Assembly: GCA_023416135.1 (NCBI GenBank)
Contig: JAEZIF010000486.1
Coordinates: forward strand, 1 to 5,889
DNA: 5,889 nucleotides
Reading direction: 5' to 3'
From: Pseudomonadota bacterium
Lineage (GTDB): Bacteria > Pseudomonadota > Alphaproteobacteria > Reyranellales > Reyranellaceae
In this document: positions 1-4,756 of the stretch, piece by piece
Layout: every line of letters begins with the position of its first letter
Numbering within the stretch: position 1 is the stretch's first letter
Program-made: the position numbers and the translations under genes
The notes under the pieces: model-generated
Database searches by the model: none
What the model was told of the DNA's origin: nothing
Seen by the model: the letters and a program-made list of their open reading frames with translations, nothing else

Positions 1-2
1 TC

Positions 3-179
3 CCCAACCTCAACCGGGAGGGAATTCAGAAGGAGTACACGCAGACGACCGGCCGCAGCGACAAGATCTTCCTGCCTGTCGATCTCGCCCAGGTCGCACC
101 TCAGGTGCCAGGTGCCAAACCCGCGCCGCCACCGGTGTCTGAGGTTGCTAGAGCCGGGGCGCTCAATAGCCCACGCTAG
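3..179 (+). CDS. 3' end of an upstream gene, possibly a phage structural (portal-like) protein
   Basis: An open frame enters from the left edge and gives 58 residues before TAG at 177-179. The readable part begins PNLNREGIQKEY, continues through TGRSDKIFLPVDLA, and ends in a proline/alanine-rich tail (GAKPAPPPVSE). Third positions are mostly G or C, as expected for a real gene in this genome, and the other two forward frames read less well. The ending has the look of the C-terminal end of a phage portal or minor structural protein: a charged helix, a short hydrophobic 'IFLPVDLA' strand, then a flexible tail. I cannot confirm that from 58 residues, so the function is a guess. The next gene starts three bases after this stop, which points to one transcript and translational coupling. 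Confidence 0.5.
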   Translation, partial: PNLNREGIQKEYTQTTGRSDKIFLPVDLAQVAPQVPGAKPAPPPVSEVARAGALNSPR

Positions 180-182
180 TCT

Positions 183-530
183 ATGAACCAGGTAGGACAA
201 CACCTCGAGAAGCACCTCCTAGATGGCGCAGTCAGCGAGCCAAAGATTGCGCTCGATGAGCGCATCCTCGGTGATGACACTCTGATTTCTAATATCGCCC
301 AAGCGTGGGGCACTTATCGTGATGCTATCAGCGCCGTCATCCAGACACGTATCAATATCTTAGAGACCCATATCGCCCGACACGCCTCCCCATACGATGT
401 GCTCGCCTTGCGCGAAGCAGTCGCCCATCTGGACCATCTCCTCGCTGACTTTCACAAGTACACCGAGGAGGTCGAGCGCCGAAAGAAGGAGGAAGAGGAG
501 GGAAGCCCTCCCGATCCGGTTCATCGGTGA
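183..530 (+). CDS. Small charged hypothetical protein with a coiled-coil-like C-terminus
   Basis: This is a 115-residue protein starting at the ATG three bases after the stop of the upstream gene. No Shine-Dalgarno sequence is visible, so translation is probably coupled to that gene. The sequence is largely helical in character. It has an acidic/basic N-terminal half, then ISAVIQTRINILETHIARH and ALREAVAHLDHLLADF, and ends in a highly charged run of Lys, Arg and Glu around residues 96-108 (EVERRKKEEEEG). There is no signal peptide, membrane segment or recognised motif. Codon third positions are less G/C-rich than in the ligase or the spanin genes, suggesting transferred cargo. The last part overlaps a second open frame (see 504-618), which may be the true C-terminus reached by frameshift. 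Function unknown. Confidence 0.6.
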   Translation: MNQVGQHLEKHLLDGAVSEPKIALDERILGDDTLISNIAQAWGTYRDAISAVIQTRINILETHIARHASPYDVLALREAVAHLDHLLADFHKYTEEVERRKKEEEEGSPPDPVHR

Positions 531-618
531 AGATGGGTCGGTGTTTGGCCTCGCGTACGACTACACAGGCATCGGCGGTGCTCTTGAGGAGGTCGAGGTT
601 ATCAAGCTCGTCAACTAG
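504..618 (+). other. Coding-looking +1-frame continuation of the 183-530 gene
   Basis: In the +1 frame relative to the upstream gene, this stretch reads EALPIRFIGEDGSVFGLAYDY, then TGIGGALEEVEVIKLVN and a TAG stop at 616-618. It looks like protein: beta-rich, acidic, and about three quarters of its third positions are G or C. No believable start codon opens it. The only candidate near its beginning is a GTG at 540, which would leave 26 residues. The frame crossover falls in or just after an unbroken purine run at 481-505 that contains several AGGAGG-like sequences. Explanations include a single-base mutation in a gene that once ran from 183 to 618, a sequencing error, or a programmed +1 shift. 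Its stop overlaps the stop of the opposing nuclease gene. Confidence 0.4.
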
Positions 619-1586
619 AAGGGAATATCGTCGTCATCGATTTCCGGTATCGGCAGGTTCGTGACCGTGTACAGGTTTAGGATGTCGTTGCGATCCATGA
701 ACATGATCTTGCTCCGGGTCGCCGCATCGAGGTTTTCCCCGATCCAGTTCCGCGCAGCCTTCGTGATCTCCCCGCCCGCGATGATGTAGGCGTGGTCGAC
801 CAGGTGCCGCCGGTTGGTCTCAGGATCGAAGACCGCATGGCCGAGCATCATGACCGCCTGCCGGTGGACCTCCGCGACGTTCGCGTTGCTGCCCTTGGTC
901 ACGCCGGCCGAGTCCAGCTTCCCCTTCTTGGCCTGAATGCCGAAGTAGAGCCCGTGCGTCGTCGGCAGCGTGAACTTCATCCACATGTCCTTGCCGTATT
1001 CGAGCGCCTTGTCCTGGTGCCCTGTCTCGGTGATCCGGGTGAAGCCCAACTGGCGGAAGAGGGGGAGGAGCAGCTCCCCGATGAGCTGGTCCTCCGAGCA
1101 CTTGTCGAGGTAGGCTGAGAGCTTCTCCCGCCGCTCGACCTCAGCCGGCGTGAACGGCCGGTGCGGGTTCGGCGCCGCCACCGTGTTCGTCGCGATGTGC
1201 CGGACGTAGCACTTCTTGTCCGGGCCGTAGAACGCCTCGAAGCCCTCCCGCGCCAGGGCCAGGTTGAGCGTCTCCAGCGCCTTGGGCCGTCCAGGTTCGT
1301 CGGCGTCCTCCTTGTCGCTCTGGTCCATCAGGATCGCGACCACCCGAGCGAACGTGTCCGGGACGGTCGTGGCATTGGCGCTCGGCTCGTTCAGGATTTC
1401 CTCCAGCACGGCCGCCACCCACCACTTCCGGGTCCCGCCGGTGTGCTCGTGGTCAGTCTCGCACTCCTGGAAGAACCGGGTCAGGTAGCCGCTGCTGCGG
1501 TACTGGAAGAACTGCGCGCCCTTCTCATCCTGATTGCCGCAGATCAGGCCAGCGATTTGCTCGACGGTGCGCTTCTTCCATTTCAT
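615..1586 (-). CDS. Predicted phage-defence nuclease: AbiJ-like N-terminal domain plus PD-(D/E)xK Mrr-like domain
   Basis: This is a 323-residue protein. The ATG at 1586 is chosen because MKWKKRTVEQIAGLI begins the recognisable domain; the frame stays open to 1682, but the extra residues look non-coding. Residues 5-125 resemble AbiJ-type N-terminal domains: RTVEQIAGLI, then FQYRSSGYLTRFFQEC, RKWWVAAVLEEIL, and a final LETLNLALAREGFEA helix. Residues 165-310 look like a restriction-endonuclease fold: LLPLFRQLGF, EYGKD (E196, D200), a QAKKGK strand (Q218, K220) and the following helix Q243. After these come IIAGGEITKAARNWI and IMFMDRNDIL. This order matches Mrr-like nucleases that use QxK in place of ExK. 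Proteins with this layout are generally regarded as abortive-infection or restriction factors, so DNA cleavage during infection is the inferred role. The enzyme looks intact. It converges on the 183-618 gene and diverges from 1677-2131. No methylase is in the window. Confidence 0.8.
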   Translation of the reverse strand: MKWKKRTVEQIAGLICGNQDEKGAQFFQYRSSGYLTRFFQECETDHEHTGGTRKWWVAAVLEEILNEPSANATTVPDTFARVVAILMDQSDKEDADEPGRPKALETLNLALAREGFEAFYGPDKKCYVRHIATNTVAAPNPHRPFTPAEVERREKLSAYLDKCSEDQLIGELLLPLFRQLGFTRITETGHQDKALEYGKDMWMKFTLPTTHGLYFGIQAKKGKLDSAGVTKGSNANVAEVHRQAVMMLGHAVFDPETNRRHLVDHAYIIAGGEITKAARNWIGENLDAATRSKIMFMDRNDILNLYTVTNLPIPEIDDDDIPF

Positions 1587-1612
1587 CGGGTCGTCCGGTG
1601 CAGGGGGCTTGC

Positions 1613-1618
1613 AATATA
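1613..1618 (-). promoter_or_regulatory. Possible -10 box of the nuclease gene
   Basis: On the minus strand this reads TATATT, 26 bases upstream of the chosen ATG, in an otherwise GC-rich gap between the divergent genes. No good -35 hexamer is found 16-18 bases upstream (the place holds GCCAAT), so this is only a weak promoter candidate. The same AT-rich island could also serve the plus-strand gene. Confidence 0.22.
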
Positions 1619-1664
1619 CCCCAGCAAGCCCGTCTATTGGCGTCCAGGCGCCCGAAAGAGCGCC

Positions 1665-1670
1665 AGGGGG
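1665..1670 (+). promoter_or_regulatory. Ribosome binding site AGGGGG placed before an ATC codon
   Basis: AGGGGG ends six bases before an ATC at 1677-1679 that opens the frame of a textbook hydrophobic N-terminal segment. The spacing is right for a Shine-Dalgarno sequence, and no ATG, GTG or TTG is in frame at the expected place. Either ATC replaces a former ATG, or it is a rare non-canonical start. Confidence 0.35.
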
Positions 1671-1676
1671 CCACCT

Positions 1677-2131
1677 ATCCAAGCCAAAACCGCCCGGAAT
1701 CTCGGCATCGGCTGTATCGCGCTGGCGGCTGTCCTGGGCGTTCTCGGGGTGCTCGCGTCTTCGACCGGACCGCCGACACGACCCCGACCGGCAACTGCGA
1801 GTACATCGCCCTCCCGAAACAGGGCGACATCCTCCCGTTCGGCGACCGGTGCTTCCGGATGGTGGCAGGGCAGACGCTCCACCTCCGGACCCGCCACACC
1901 TTCGAGCTCGACACGTCCGGGATGCCCGAGAGCCGGATCGAGGTGTACGACCCGGACGACAAGCGGTACCTCAACCAGTCCCGGACGATCACGGGCACCA
2001 GTCCGGCCGCGTGCTACAGCGTGACCGTCCCCTACAGCCGGATCGAGATCACGGCAGCCAAGGCACCGGGTGTCATCCGCATCCGGGTAGGGGATCGAGA
2101 CAACTGGCGTGACCGCCTCACCAACTGCTGA
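1677..2131 (+). pseudogene. Membrane-anchored or secreted hypothetical protein with a frameshift and lost start codon
   Basis: Two coding-looking pieces in different frames fit one gene. The first (1677 to about 1760) reads QAKTARNLGIGC, then IALAAVLGVLGVLA: a positive N-terminus followed by a hydrophobic stretch typical of a signal peptide or membrane anchor. The second begins near 1770, one base out of phase, and runs to TGA at 2131: TADTTPTGNCEYIALPKQGD, FGDRCFRMVAGQTLHLRTR, RIEVYDPDD and finally RVGDRDNWRDRLTNC. That part is rich in beta-prone residues, carries four cysteines, and has very G/C-rich third positions. Alone, the longest open frame (from 1598) would begin with non-coding-looking, arginine-rich sequence, so I prefer the frameshift reading. 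The start would be ATC at 1677. The gene diverges from the nuclease gene. The family is not recognised; an exported protein altering phage entry would suit the context but is only inference. Confidence 0.5.
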
Positions 2132-2172
2132 GGCCGCTTTTCCCAGCCCTACGAGGGTGCTAAGAGCGTCGC

Positions 2173-2193
2173 CGGCCCGCCTACCTGGGGCCG
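2173..2193. repeat. Small hairpin in the gap before the tRNA
   Basis: CGGCCC at 2173-2178 can pair with GGGCCG at 2188-2193 around a nine-base loop. No T tract follows on either side, so it is not a convincing intrinsic terminator, although it lies 42 bases after the stop of the exported-protein gene. Confidence 0.3.
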
Positions 2194-2196
2194 ATC

Positions 2197-2220
2197 AGCG
2201 AGACCCGAGCGAGACCCGAG
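2197..2220. repeat. Tandem repeat of an 11-bp unit, two copies plus two bases
   Basis: AGCGAGACCCG occurs at 2197-2207 and again at 2208-2218, and AG continues the pattern. The copies are identical and lie 38 bp upstream of the tRNA gene. The unit could be a protein-binding repeat or a simple duplication; nothing in the sequence decides between them. Confidence 0.6.
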
Positions 2221-2257
2221 ACCGGCCTCACCTCAAGAAACGCTGATTTCATTGGAT

Positions 2258-2344
2258 GCCCCCGTGGCGGAATTGGTAGACGCGCCTGACTCAAAATCAG
2301 GTTTCCTCACGGAAGTGTTGGTTCGAGTCCGACCGGGGGCACCA
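2258..2344 (+). tRNA. tRNA-Leu (anticodon CAA)
   Basis: This is a complete class II tRNA that reads UUG leucine codons. The acceptor stem GCCCCCG (2258-2264) pairs perfectly with CGGGGGC (2334-2340), followed by A and an encoded CCA (2342-2344). The anticodon stem CCTGA/TCAGG closes the seven-base loop CTCAAAA, which places CAA at 2292-2294. A long variable arm (TTCC...GGAA), typical of tRNA-Leu, precedes the T arm GTTGG/CCGAC with the loop TTCGAGT. No mismatch is seen, so the gene looks functional. Its 3' end directly adjoins an integrase remnant, which fits use of this tRNA as a phage attachment site. Confidence 0.97.
2320..2344 (+). other. Candidate attachment site at the 3' end of tRNA-Leu
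   Basis: The T arm, acceptor 3' strand and CCA end of the tRNA are the usual crossover target for tyrosine integrases, and an integrase remnant of that class ends 29 bp downstream. I found no second copy of this sequence between 2345 and 5889, so the matching att copy is either outside the window or lost. The assignment rests on position only. Confidence 0.4.
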
Positions 2345-2373
2345 TCTAGCGAATCTCCCCTCTTAAACCGTTA

Positions 2374-2905
2374 TCACGCCTTGACTTTTTTTGGCGGTGG
2401 GACACTCCGATTCGCAGGTGGGACACTTTCATCGCCTGCTTTGTTCTCGGCCGGCGCCGCGACCAGGTGCATTGACGCCTTCGCGAGCTTCGTCGTGTTC
2501 GCGCGGCGCGTGTATATCTCGGCCTGCTTGACGCTGTCCCAGCCGAACATTGCCATGAGCTGGTGTGTCGTCGCGCCGCTATCCGCAGCGGTCGTAGCGT
2601 CGTACTTTCTGATGCCGTGGGCCGAACAGTGCGTCAGGCCTGCCTCGTCGCACCATTCGCGGAACTTGTTGCCAAGCCAGCGACACTGAAGGGCTTGCCG
2701 AAGTCCGTCAGCAAATACGTCGTCTCGCCCGTCTCTGTCGCATCGATGACAGCCCGCAGCTCGGGCAGTACAGGGATCACCAGCCGCTTTGGCTCGGCGT
2801 CTCGGGCGGTTGGCGCCCTTAGCAATGAAGAACCTCAGCACACCGCCGCGGACCATCGGCGGGCCGATCCGGTCTTTGCCCAGGAAAACATCGGCCGCAG
2901 CGCCT
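2374..2905 (-). pseudogene. Phage-type tyrosine integrase remnant, N-terminal half missing, two frameshifts
   Basis: Read leftward, the fragment begins near 2905 with RIGPPMVRGGVLRFFIAKGA. It switches by one base near 2800-2815 to the frame of EPKRLVIPVLPELRAVIDAT and YLLTDFGKPFSVAGL. It then returns at about 2672 to the first frame for GNKFREWCDEAGL, THCSAHGIRKYDATTAADSG, MAMFGWDSVKQAEIYTRRAN and a TGA stop at 2374. The second shift is explained by loss of one G: adding it back gives a smooth SVAGLGNKFREWC. Present are the HxxR box (HGIR), the GW that replaces the second His, and the nucleophile Tyr (EIYTRR). The core-binding domain and the first catalytic Arg region are gone, so the protein cannot be active. 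The tail carries a repeated SVPP motif and lies 29 bp from the tRNA, as expected for the element's own integrase. Confidence 0.85.
2396..2427. repeat. Two identical 11-bp direct repeats inside the integrase 3' end
   Basis: GGTGGGACACT is found at 2396-2406 and at 2417-2427, 21 bp apart start to start, about two helical turns. In the integrase frame they encode the repeated SVPP in the C-terminal tail. The spacing and the closeness to the tRNA att site suggest possible arm-type binding sites for the integrase; a chance product of the coding repeat is equally possible. Confidence 0.55.
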
Positions 2906-2922
2906 TCAGGGTATTGTACCTC

Positions 2923-3111
2923 ACCCCAGATCCACTCACCGTCACGGAAGCCGCACCGCCGCTGCCAATGCCGCAGGCTGTGCAGGCCGAGAAACCAGCC
3001 ATCAAGAGCACGACGGTCATAGCCGGCGCCGTCTCCGTGGCGGCCGGCGCGGCTTCCGTGGCGGACCAGATCAATCAGATCACGCCGATCATCACGACGG
3101 TGGGGAACTAA
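2923..3111 (+). pseudogene. C-terminal tail of a phage lysis protein (endolysin-like), N-terminus deleted
   Basis: From about 2923 the plus strand reads TPDPLTVTEAAPPLPMPQAV, then QAEKPAIKSTTVIAGAVSVA, AGAASVADQ and INQITPIITTVGN before TAA at 3111. A proline-rich linker followed by KSTTV and a small-residue hydrophobic segment is typical of the tail of muramidase-type endolysins in alphaproteobacterial prophages, where the C-terminus carries a membrane anchor. The catalytic domain is absent: upstream of 2923 this frame runs antisense to the integrase remnant. The usual final membrane span is also missing, because the frame stops right after TVGN. The spanin pair downstream supports a lysis cassette. 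No start codon can be assigned. The gap 3112-3334 holds no convincing gene on either strand and is probably decayed lysis-gene sequence. Confidence 0.5.
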
Positions 3112-3334
3112 AGCGGCGCCGCGGCGAGGTGCTGACGTGATGGCCGACACGAGTAAGGCCGCTCCAGATGCCAGCCTCGGTTGCCCTTCGGCTAGTCCGC
3201 GCCGGAGCCCTGAGGCTCACGCGGAATCTCCACATCACTCGGAGCGGCCTATGGGGGTAGCAGTCCACCGTTTCTGCGCCGGCTTGGTATCTGCCGTTCC
3301 CATCGGCACCGCCGCAGCAACAGGACCATAGCAC

Positions 3335-3577
3335 ATGACGGGTATCCTGACAGCAATCAAAGGATCGAGGGTCGGCATGTACGTCGTCATTGGCGTGGCC
3401 TTCCTGTGGGGCCTGGTGCTGCTGGTCGGCAAGCTGATGAGCGCCGGGGCGGCCAAAGAGCGCGGCAAGCAAATGGAAGAAACGGTAGAAACCCAACGGA
3501 GAATCCAAGATGCGGACGCTGCTGGCCCTCGCACTGCTGACGACGTTGACCGCAGGCTGCGAGACGGCACTTTCTAG
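3335..3577 (+). CDS. Inner-membrane spanin, Rz-like
   Basis: This 80-residue protein has one membrane segment at about residues 15-35 (MYVVIGVAFLWGLVLLVGKLM), then a charged helical stretch (AAKERGKQMEETVETQRRIQ) and the ending PRTADDVDRRLRDGTF. A single N-terminal anchor followed by a periplasmic coiled-coil-like region is the design of phage i-spanins, and the RRLRDG ending is common in small alphaproteobacterial examples. Its role would be to bridge to the Rz1-like lipoprotein and fuse the inner and outer membranes in the last step of lysis. An AGGA sequence lies about ten bases before the ATG; a second in-frame ATG at 3377 would leave out the first 14 residues. The gene for the partner begins inside its 3' end in the +1 frame, the classic Rz/Rz1 nesting. 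It is short compared with lambda Rz but appears complete. Confidence 0.72.
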   Translation: MTGILTAIKGSRVGMYVVIGVAFLWGLVLLVGKLMSAGAAKERGKQMEETVETQRRIQDADAAGPRTADDVDRRLRDGTF

Positions 3578-3734
3578 CGCCTGCCCGCGGGAGGTCGACT
3601 ACTCGCCCGAGCAACAGAAGCAGGCTGCGCTGGAGCTCCAGGCGATGCCGCCCAATTCGATCGTCCGTGGCACGATGATGCCGGACTATGGACGCCTCAG
3701 GGACCAGGCGCGGGCCTGCAGGCAGCCTCGCTGA
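3510..3734 (+). CDS. Outer-membrane spanin lipoprotein, Rz1-like
   Basis: This 74-residue protein begins with a lipoprotein signal, MRTLLALALLTTLTAGC, in which Cys17 would be lipidated after cleavage at TAG-C. The mature part is short, with two further cysteines (in SACPRE and RACRQ), EVDYSPEQQKQAALELQAMP in the middle and PDYGRLRDQARACR at the end. It starts 68 bases before the end of the Rz-like gene in the +1 frame, preceded by a good ribosome site (CGGAGA about ten bases before the ATG). Size, lipobox and nested position all match o-spanins, the outer-membrane half of the phage spanin complex. The frame is intact, so the pair could still be expressed although the endolysin is lost. Confidence 0.75.
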   Translation: MRTLLALALLTTLTAGCETALSSACPREVDYSPEQQKQAALELQAMPPNSIVRGTMMPDYGRLRDQARACRQPR

Positions 3735-3737
3735 CAA

Positions 3738-3759
3738 GCATGCTATCCTGTCGGCATGC
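3738..3759. repeat. Pair of GCATGC palindromes after the spanin gene
   Basis: GCATGC is present at 3738-3743 and 3754-3759, so the two copies can pair around a ten-base loop. It starts four bases after the Rz1-like stop. No T tract follows, so it is at best a weak transcript-end hairpin. An ATG inside the second copy (3756) opens a frame of only 11 codons ending at 3791. Confidence 0.35.
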
Positions 3760-3793
3760 CCAAGCCCGATGCCTTGCAGAGCATGGATTGAGC

Positions 3794-4276
3794 TCACTTC
3801 GGCCCTTCTGCTTTGTGCTGCCGCGCGAAGCGCTCTTCGTCCCATCTGCGGGCGTCTTCCATTGTGTAGAGACGTTTTGTCGGCTTGTTTTTGCTAAATG
3901 GCGGGTTCTGCTTTCCCGGCGGCCCTTTGGGGAGTCGGCCCTGCTGAAGGGCGGCTTGCAATTCACTCGCCTGCGCGCGAATCGCTGAACGCTGGGCGTC
4001 GTTCACTACCATGCGTCGTCTCGGGCGAAGCTGGCCAGCTTCGATCTGAGCGATGAATGCCGAGGCCTCCATTCTGTCCTTTGCGAGATTGCACCGAGCG
4101 CACGCTGCCACGAGGTTCGCGTCAACGCTCCAACCGCCGCGCGACTGAGGCACGACGTGATCCAGGGTCGCGTTTGCCTCGTCTTCAAATCGGCCAAATG
4201 GCTCTCGGCAGTAGGCGCATAAGCCGCCCTGTTCGGCCGCCAATCGAGCAATTTTACGCGGCGTGCGTTCGCTCAT
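3794..4276 (-). CDS. HNH endonuclease, phage type
   Basis: This is a 160-residue protein. The ATG at 4276 is preceded by GGAG at a suitable distance. The domain lies at the N-terminus: CAYC (Cys20, Cys23), LDHVVPQSRGG (Asp39, His40), NLVAAC (Asn54, Cys59) and ARCNLAKD (Cys62, Asn63). The four cysteines form the zinc site; His40 is the general base of the beta-beta-alpha-metal fold, and the last histidine is replaced by Asn63, as in many family members. Residues 70-160 are helical and charged and end in TMEDARRWDEERFARQHK. Such small HNH proteins nick or cut double-stranded DNA. In phages they often sit beside terminase genes and help packaging, but no terminase is here. The stop lies about 60 bp from the Rz1-like stop, tail to tail. 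Third positions are less G/C-rich than in the ligase gene, consistent with transfer. Confidence 0.88.
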   Translation of the reverse strand: MSERTPRKIARLAAEQGGLCAYCREPFGRFEDEANATLDHVVPQSRGGWSVDANLVAACARCNLAKDRMEASAFIAQIEAGQLRPRRRMVVNDAQRSAIRAQASELQAALQQGRLPKGPPGKQNPPFSKNKPTKRLYTMEDARRWDEERFARQHKAEGPK

Positions 4277-4312
4277 TGCAGAAGGCTCCGTTGGTTGTAA
4301 GGCTAATCAAGC

Positions 4313-4660
4313 TCACACTAGGTCGTCGAGATCGACCTTGAGCGCCGCCGCGATCTTCTTCATGGCCGAGATGCTGCCTTCCTTTCTCTCGCTCTCGATC
4401 TCCGAGATGTAGGGCGCGCTGAGATCCGCGGCTTGCGCGAGATCCTGGGCGGACATGCCGCGATGGGTTCGCCAGACTCGGACCTTGTTCTCGCCGGCGA
4501 GGATTCGGTCCACGACTTCGGCTGGCACGAGCTCGTCTCGACCGGCCGCGATGGCCACCATCGCCTTGTTGCCGGCCGCAATGTCCGCCTGGTCGAGGAG
4601 TCTCTCGTACTCAGCCTCGGTGGGAACAGTCCCGTGTGGTAGCCTCAATCTCTTGGCCAT
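4313..4660 (-). CDS. XRE-family DNA-binding protein, antitoxin-like
   Basis: From the ATG at 4660 this gives 115 residues beginning MAKRLRLPHG; an upstream in-frame ATG at 4687 would add nine, and neither has a clear ribosome site. The N-terminal part (TEAEYERLLDQADI, about residues 14-27) resembles the short segment of antitoxins in which an AEYE.L motif precedes the regulator domain. A linker RDELVPAEVVDRILAGENKV follows. Then comes a Cro/C1-type helix-turn-helix with its two core helices in AQDLAQAADLSAPYISEIES (about residues 71-90), and a final LKVDLDDLV. Many such proteins act as antitoxin and autorepressor for a RelE-type toxin encoded next to them. No toxin gene is seen on either side, so this may be an orphan. 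It ends 37 bp before the HNH start, in the same direction, and may form a two-gene transcript with it. Confidence 0.85.
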   Translation of the reverse strand: MAKRLRLPHGTVPTEAEYERLLDQADIAAGNKAMVAIAAGRDELVPAEVVDRILAGENKVRVWRTHRGMSAQDLAQAADLSAPYISEIESERKEGSISAMKKIAAALKVDLDDLV

Positions 4661-4713
4661 GCCCGAGAGTGTGCCACCGTCCGGCATTCGGGCAAAGCGC
4701 GGTCAACTTAACC

Positions 4714-4732
4714 GGCCCTCTGCTTGAGGGCC
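4714..4732. repeat. Perfect 7-bp inverted repeat between divergent genes
   Basis: GGCCCTC at 4714-4720 and GAGGGCC at 4726-4732 surround the loop TGCTT. It lies between the XRE gene (minus) and the ligase gene (plus). No T run follows, so it is not a clear terminator. Its place makes it a candidate operator for the XRE regulator, which is inference only. Confidence 0.5.
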
Positions 4733-4756
4733 TGTAGCGCTCGATACTGCCAGACC

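Larger units (their letters stand above)
2321..4660. mobile_element. Remnant of a tRNA-integrated prophage with a large internal deletion
   Basis: Next to the tRNA-Leu 3' end lie, in order, a truncated integrase (minus strand), a truncated endolysin tail, and an Rz/Rz1-like spanin pair (plus strand). An HNH nuclease and an XRE regulator (minus strand) follow. Integrase and lysis genes are normally at opposite ends or well apart in a temperate phage, so finding both decapitated and joined at about 2905-2923 points to loss of everything between them. The left border is set by the tRNA. The right border is uncertain: it could be anywhere from 3735 (after Rz1) to 4756 (before the ligase), because no att repeat is visible. 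Confidence 0.5.

Noticed and set aside
8..27. CCTCAACCGGGAGG followed by AATTC near the left edge is almost repeated inside the ligase gene at 5407-5425.
   Set aside because: Both copies lie in unrelated coding sequence (LNREG and LNREE) and the match ends at once on both sides, so it looks like chance in codon use.
1161..1680. Long plus-strand open frames across the nuclease gene, up to 287 codons in length.
   Set aside because: They are arginine- and alanine-rich antisense shadows of the G/C-biased nuclease gene; only the part after 1677 looks like protein.
2376..2397. A CGCC...GGCG stem with a run of seven T at 2384-2390, as a terminator for the tRNA or integrase.
   Set aside because: The stem is only four pairs and the T run lies in its loop, not after it.
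2252..2689. A plus-strand open frame running from the tRNA into the integrase region.
   Set aside because: It translates the tRNA itself (VAELVDAPDSKSG, a well-known false protein) and then runs antisense to the integrase.
3137..3331. A 64-codon plus-strand frame and short minus-strand frames (for example one ending PREPQGSGAD) between the endolysin tail and Rz.
   Set aside because: No ribosome site, domain or consistent coding signal; the minus-strand piece is too short to judge.
3756..3791. An 11-codon frame, MPKPDALQSMD, after Rz1, which could be the truncated start of a lost phage gene.
   Set aside because: It is too short to support and has no clear ribosome site, although the sequence is not implausible.
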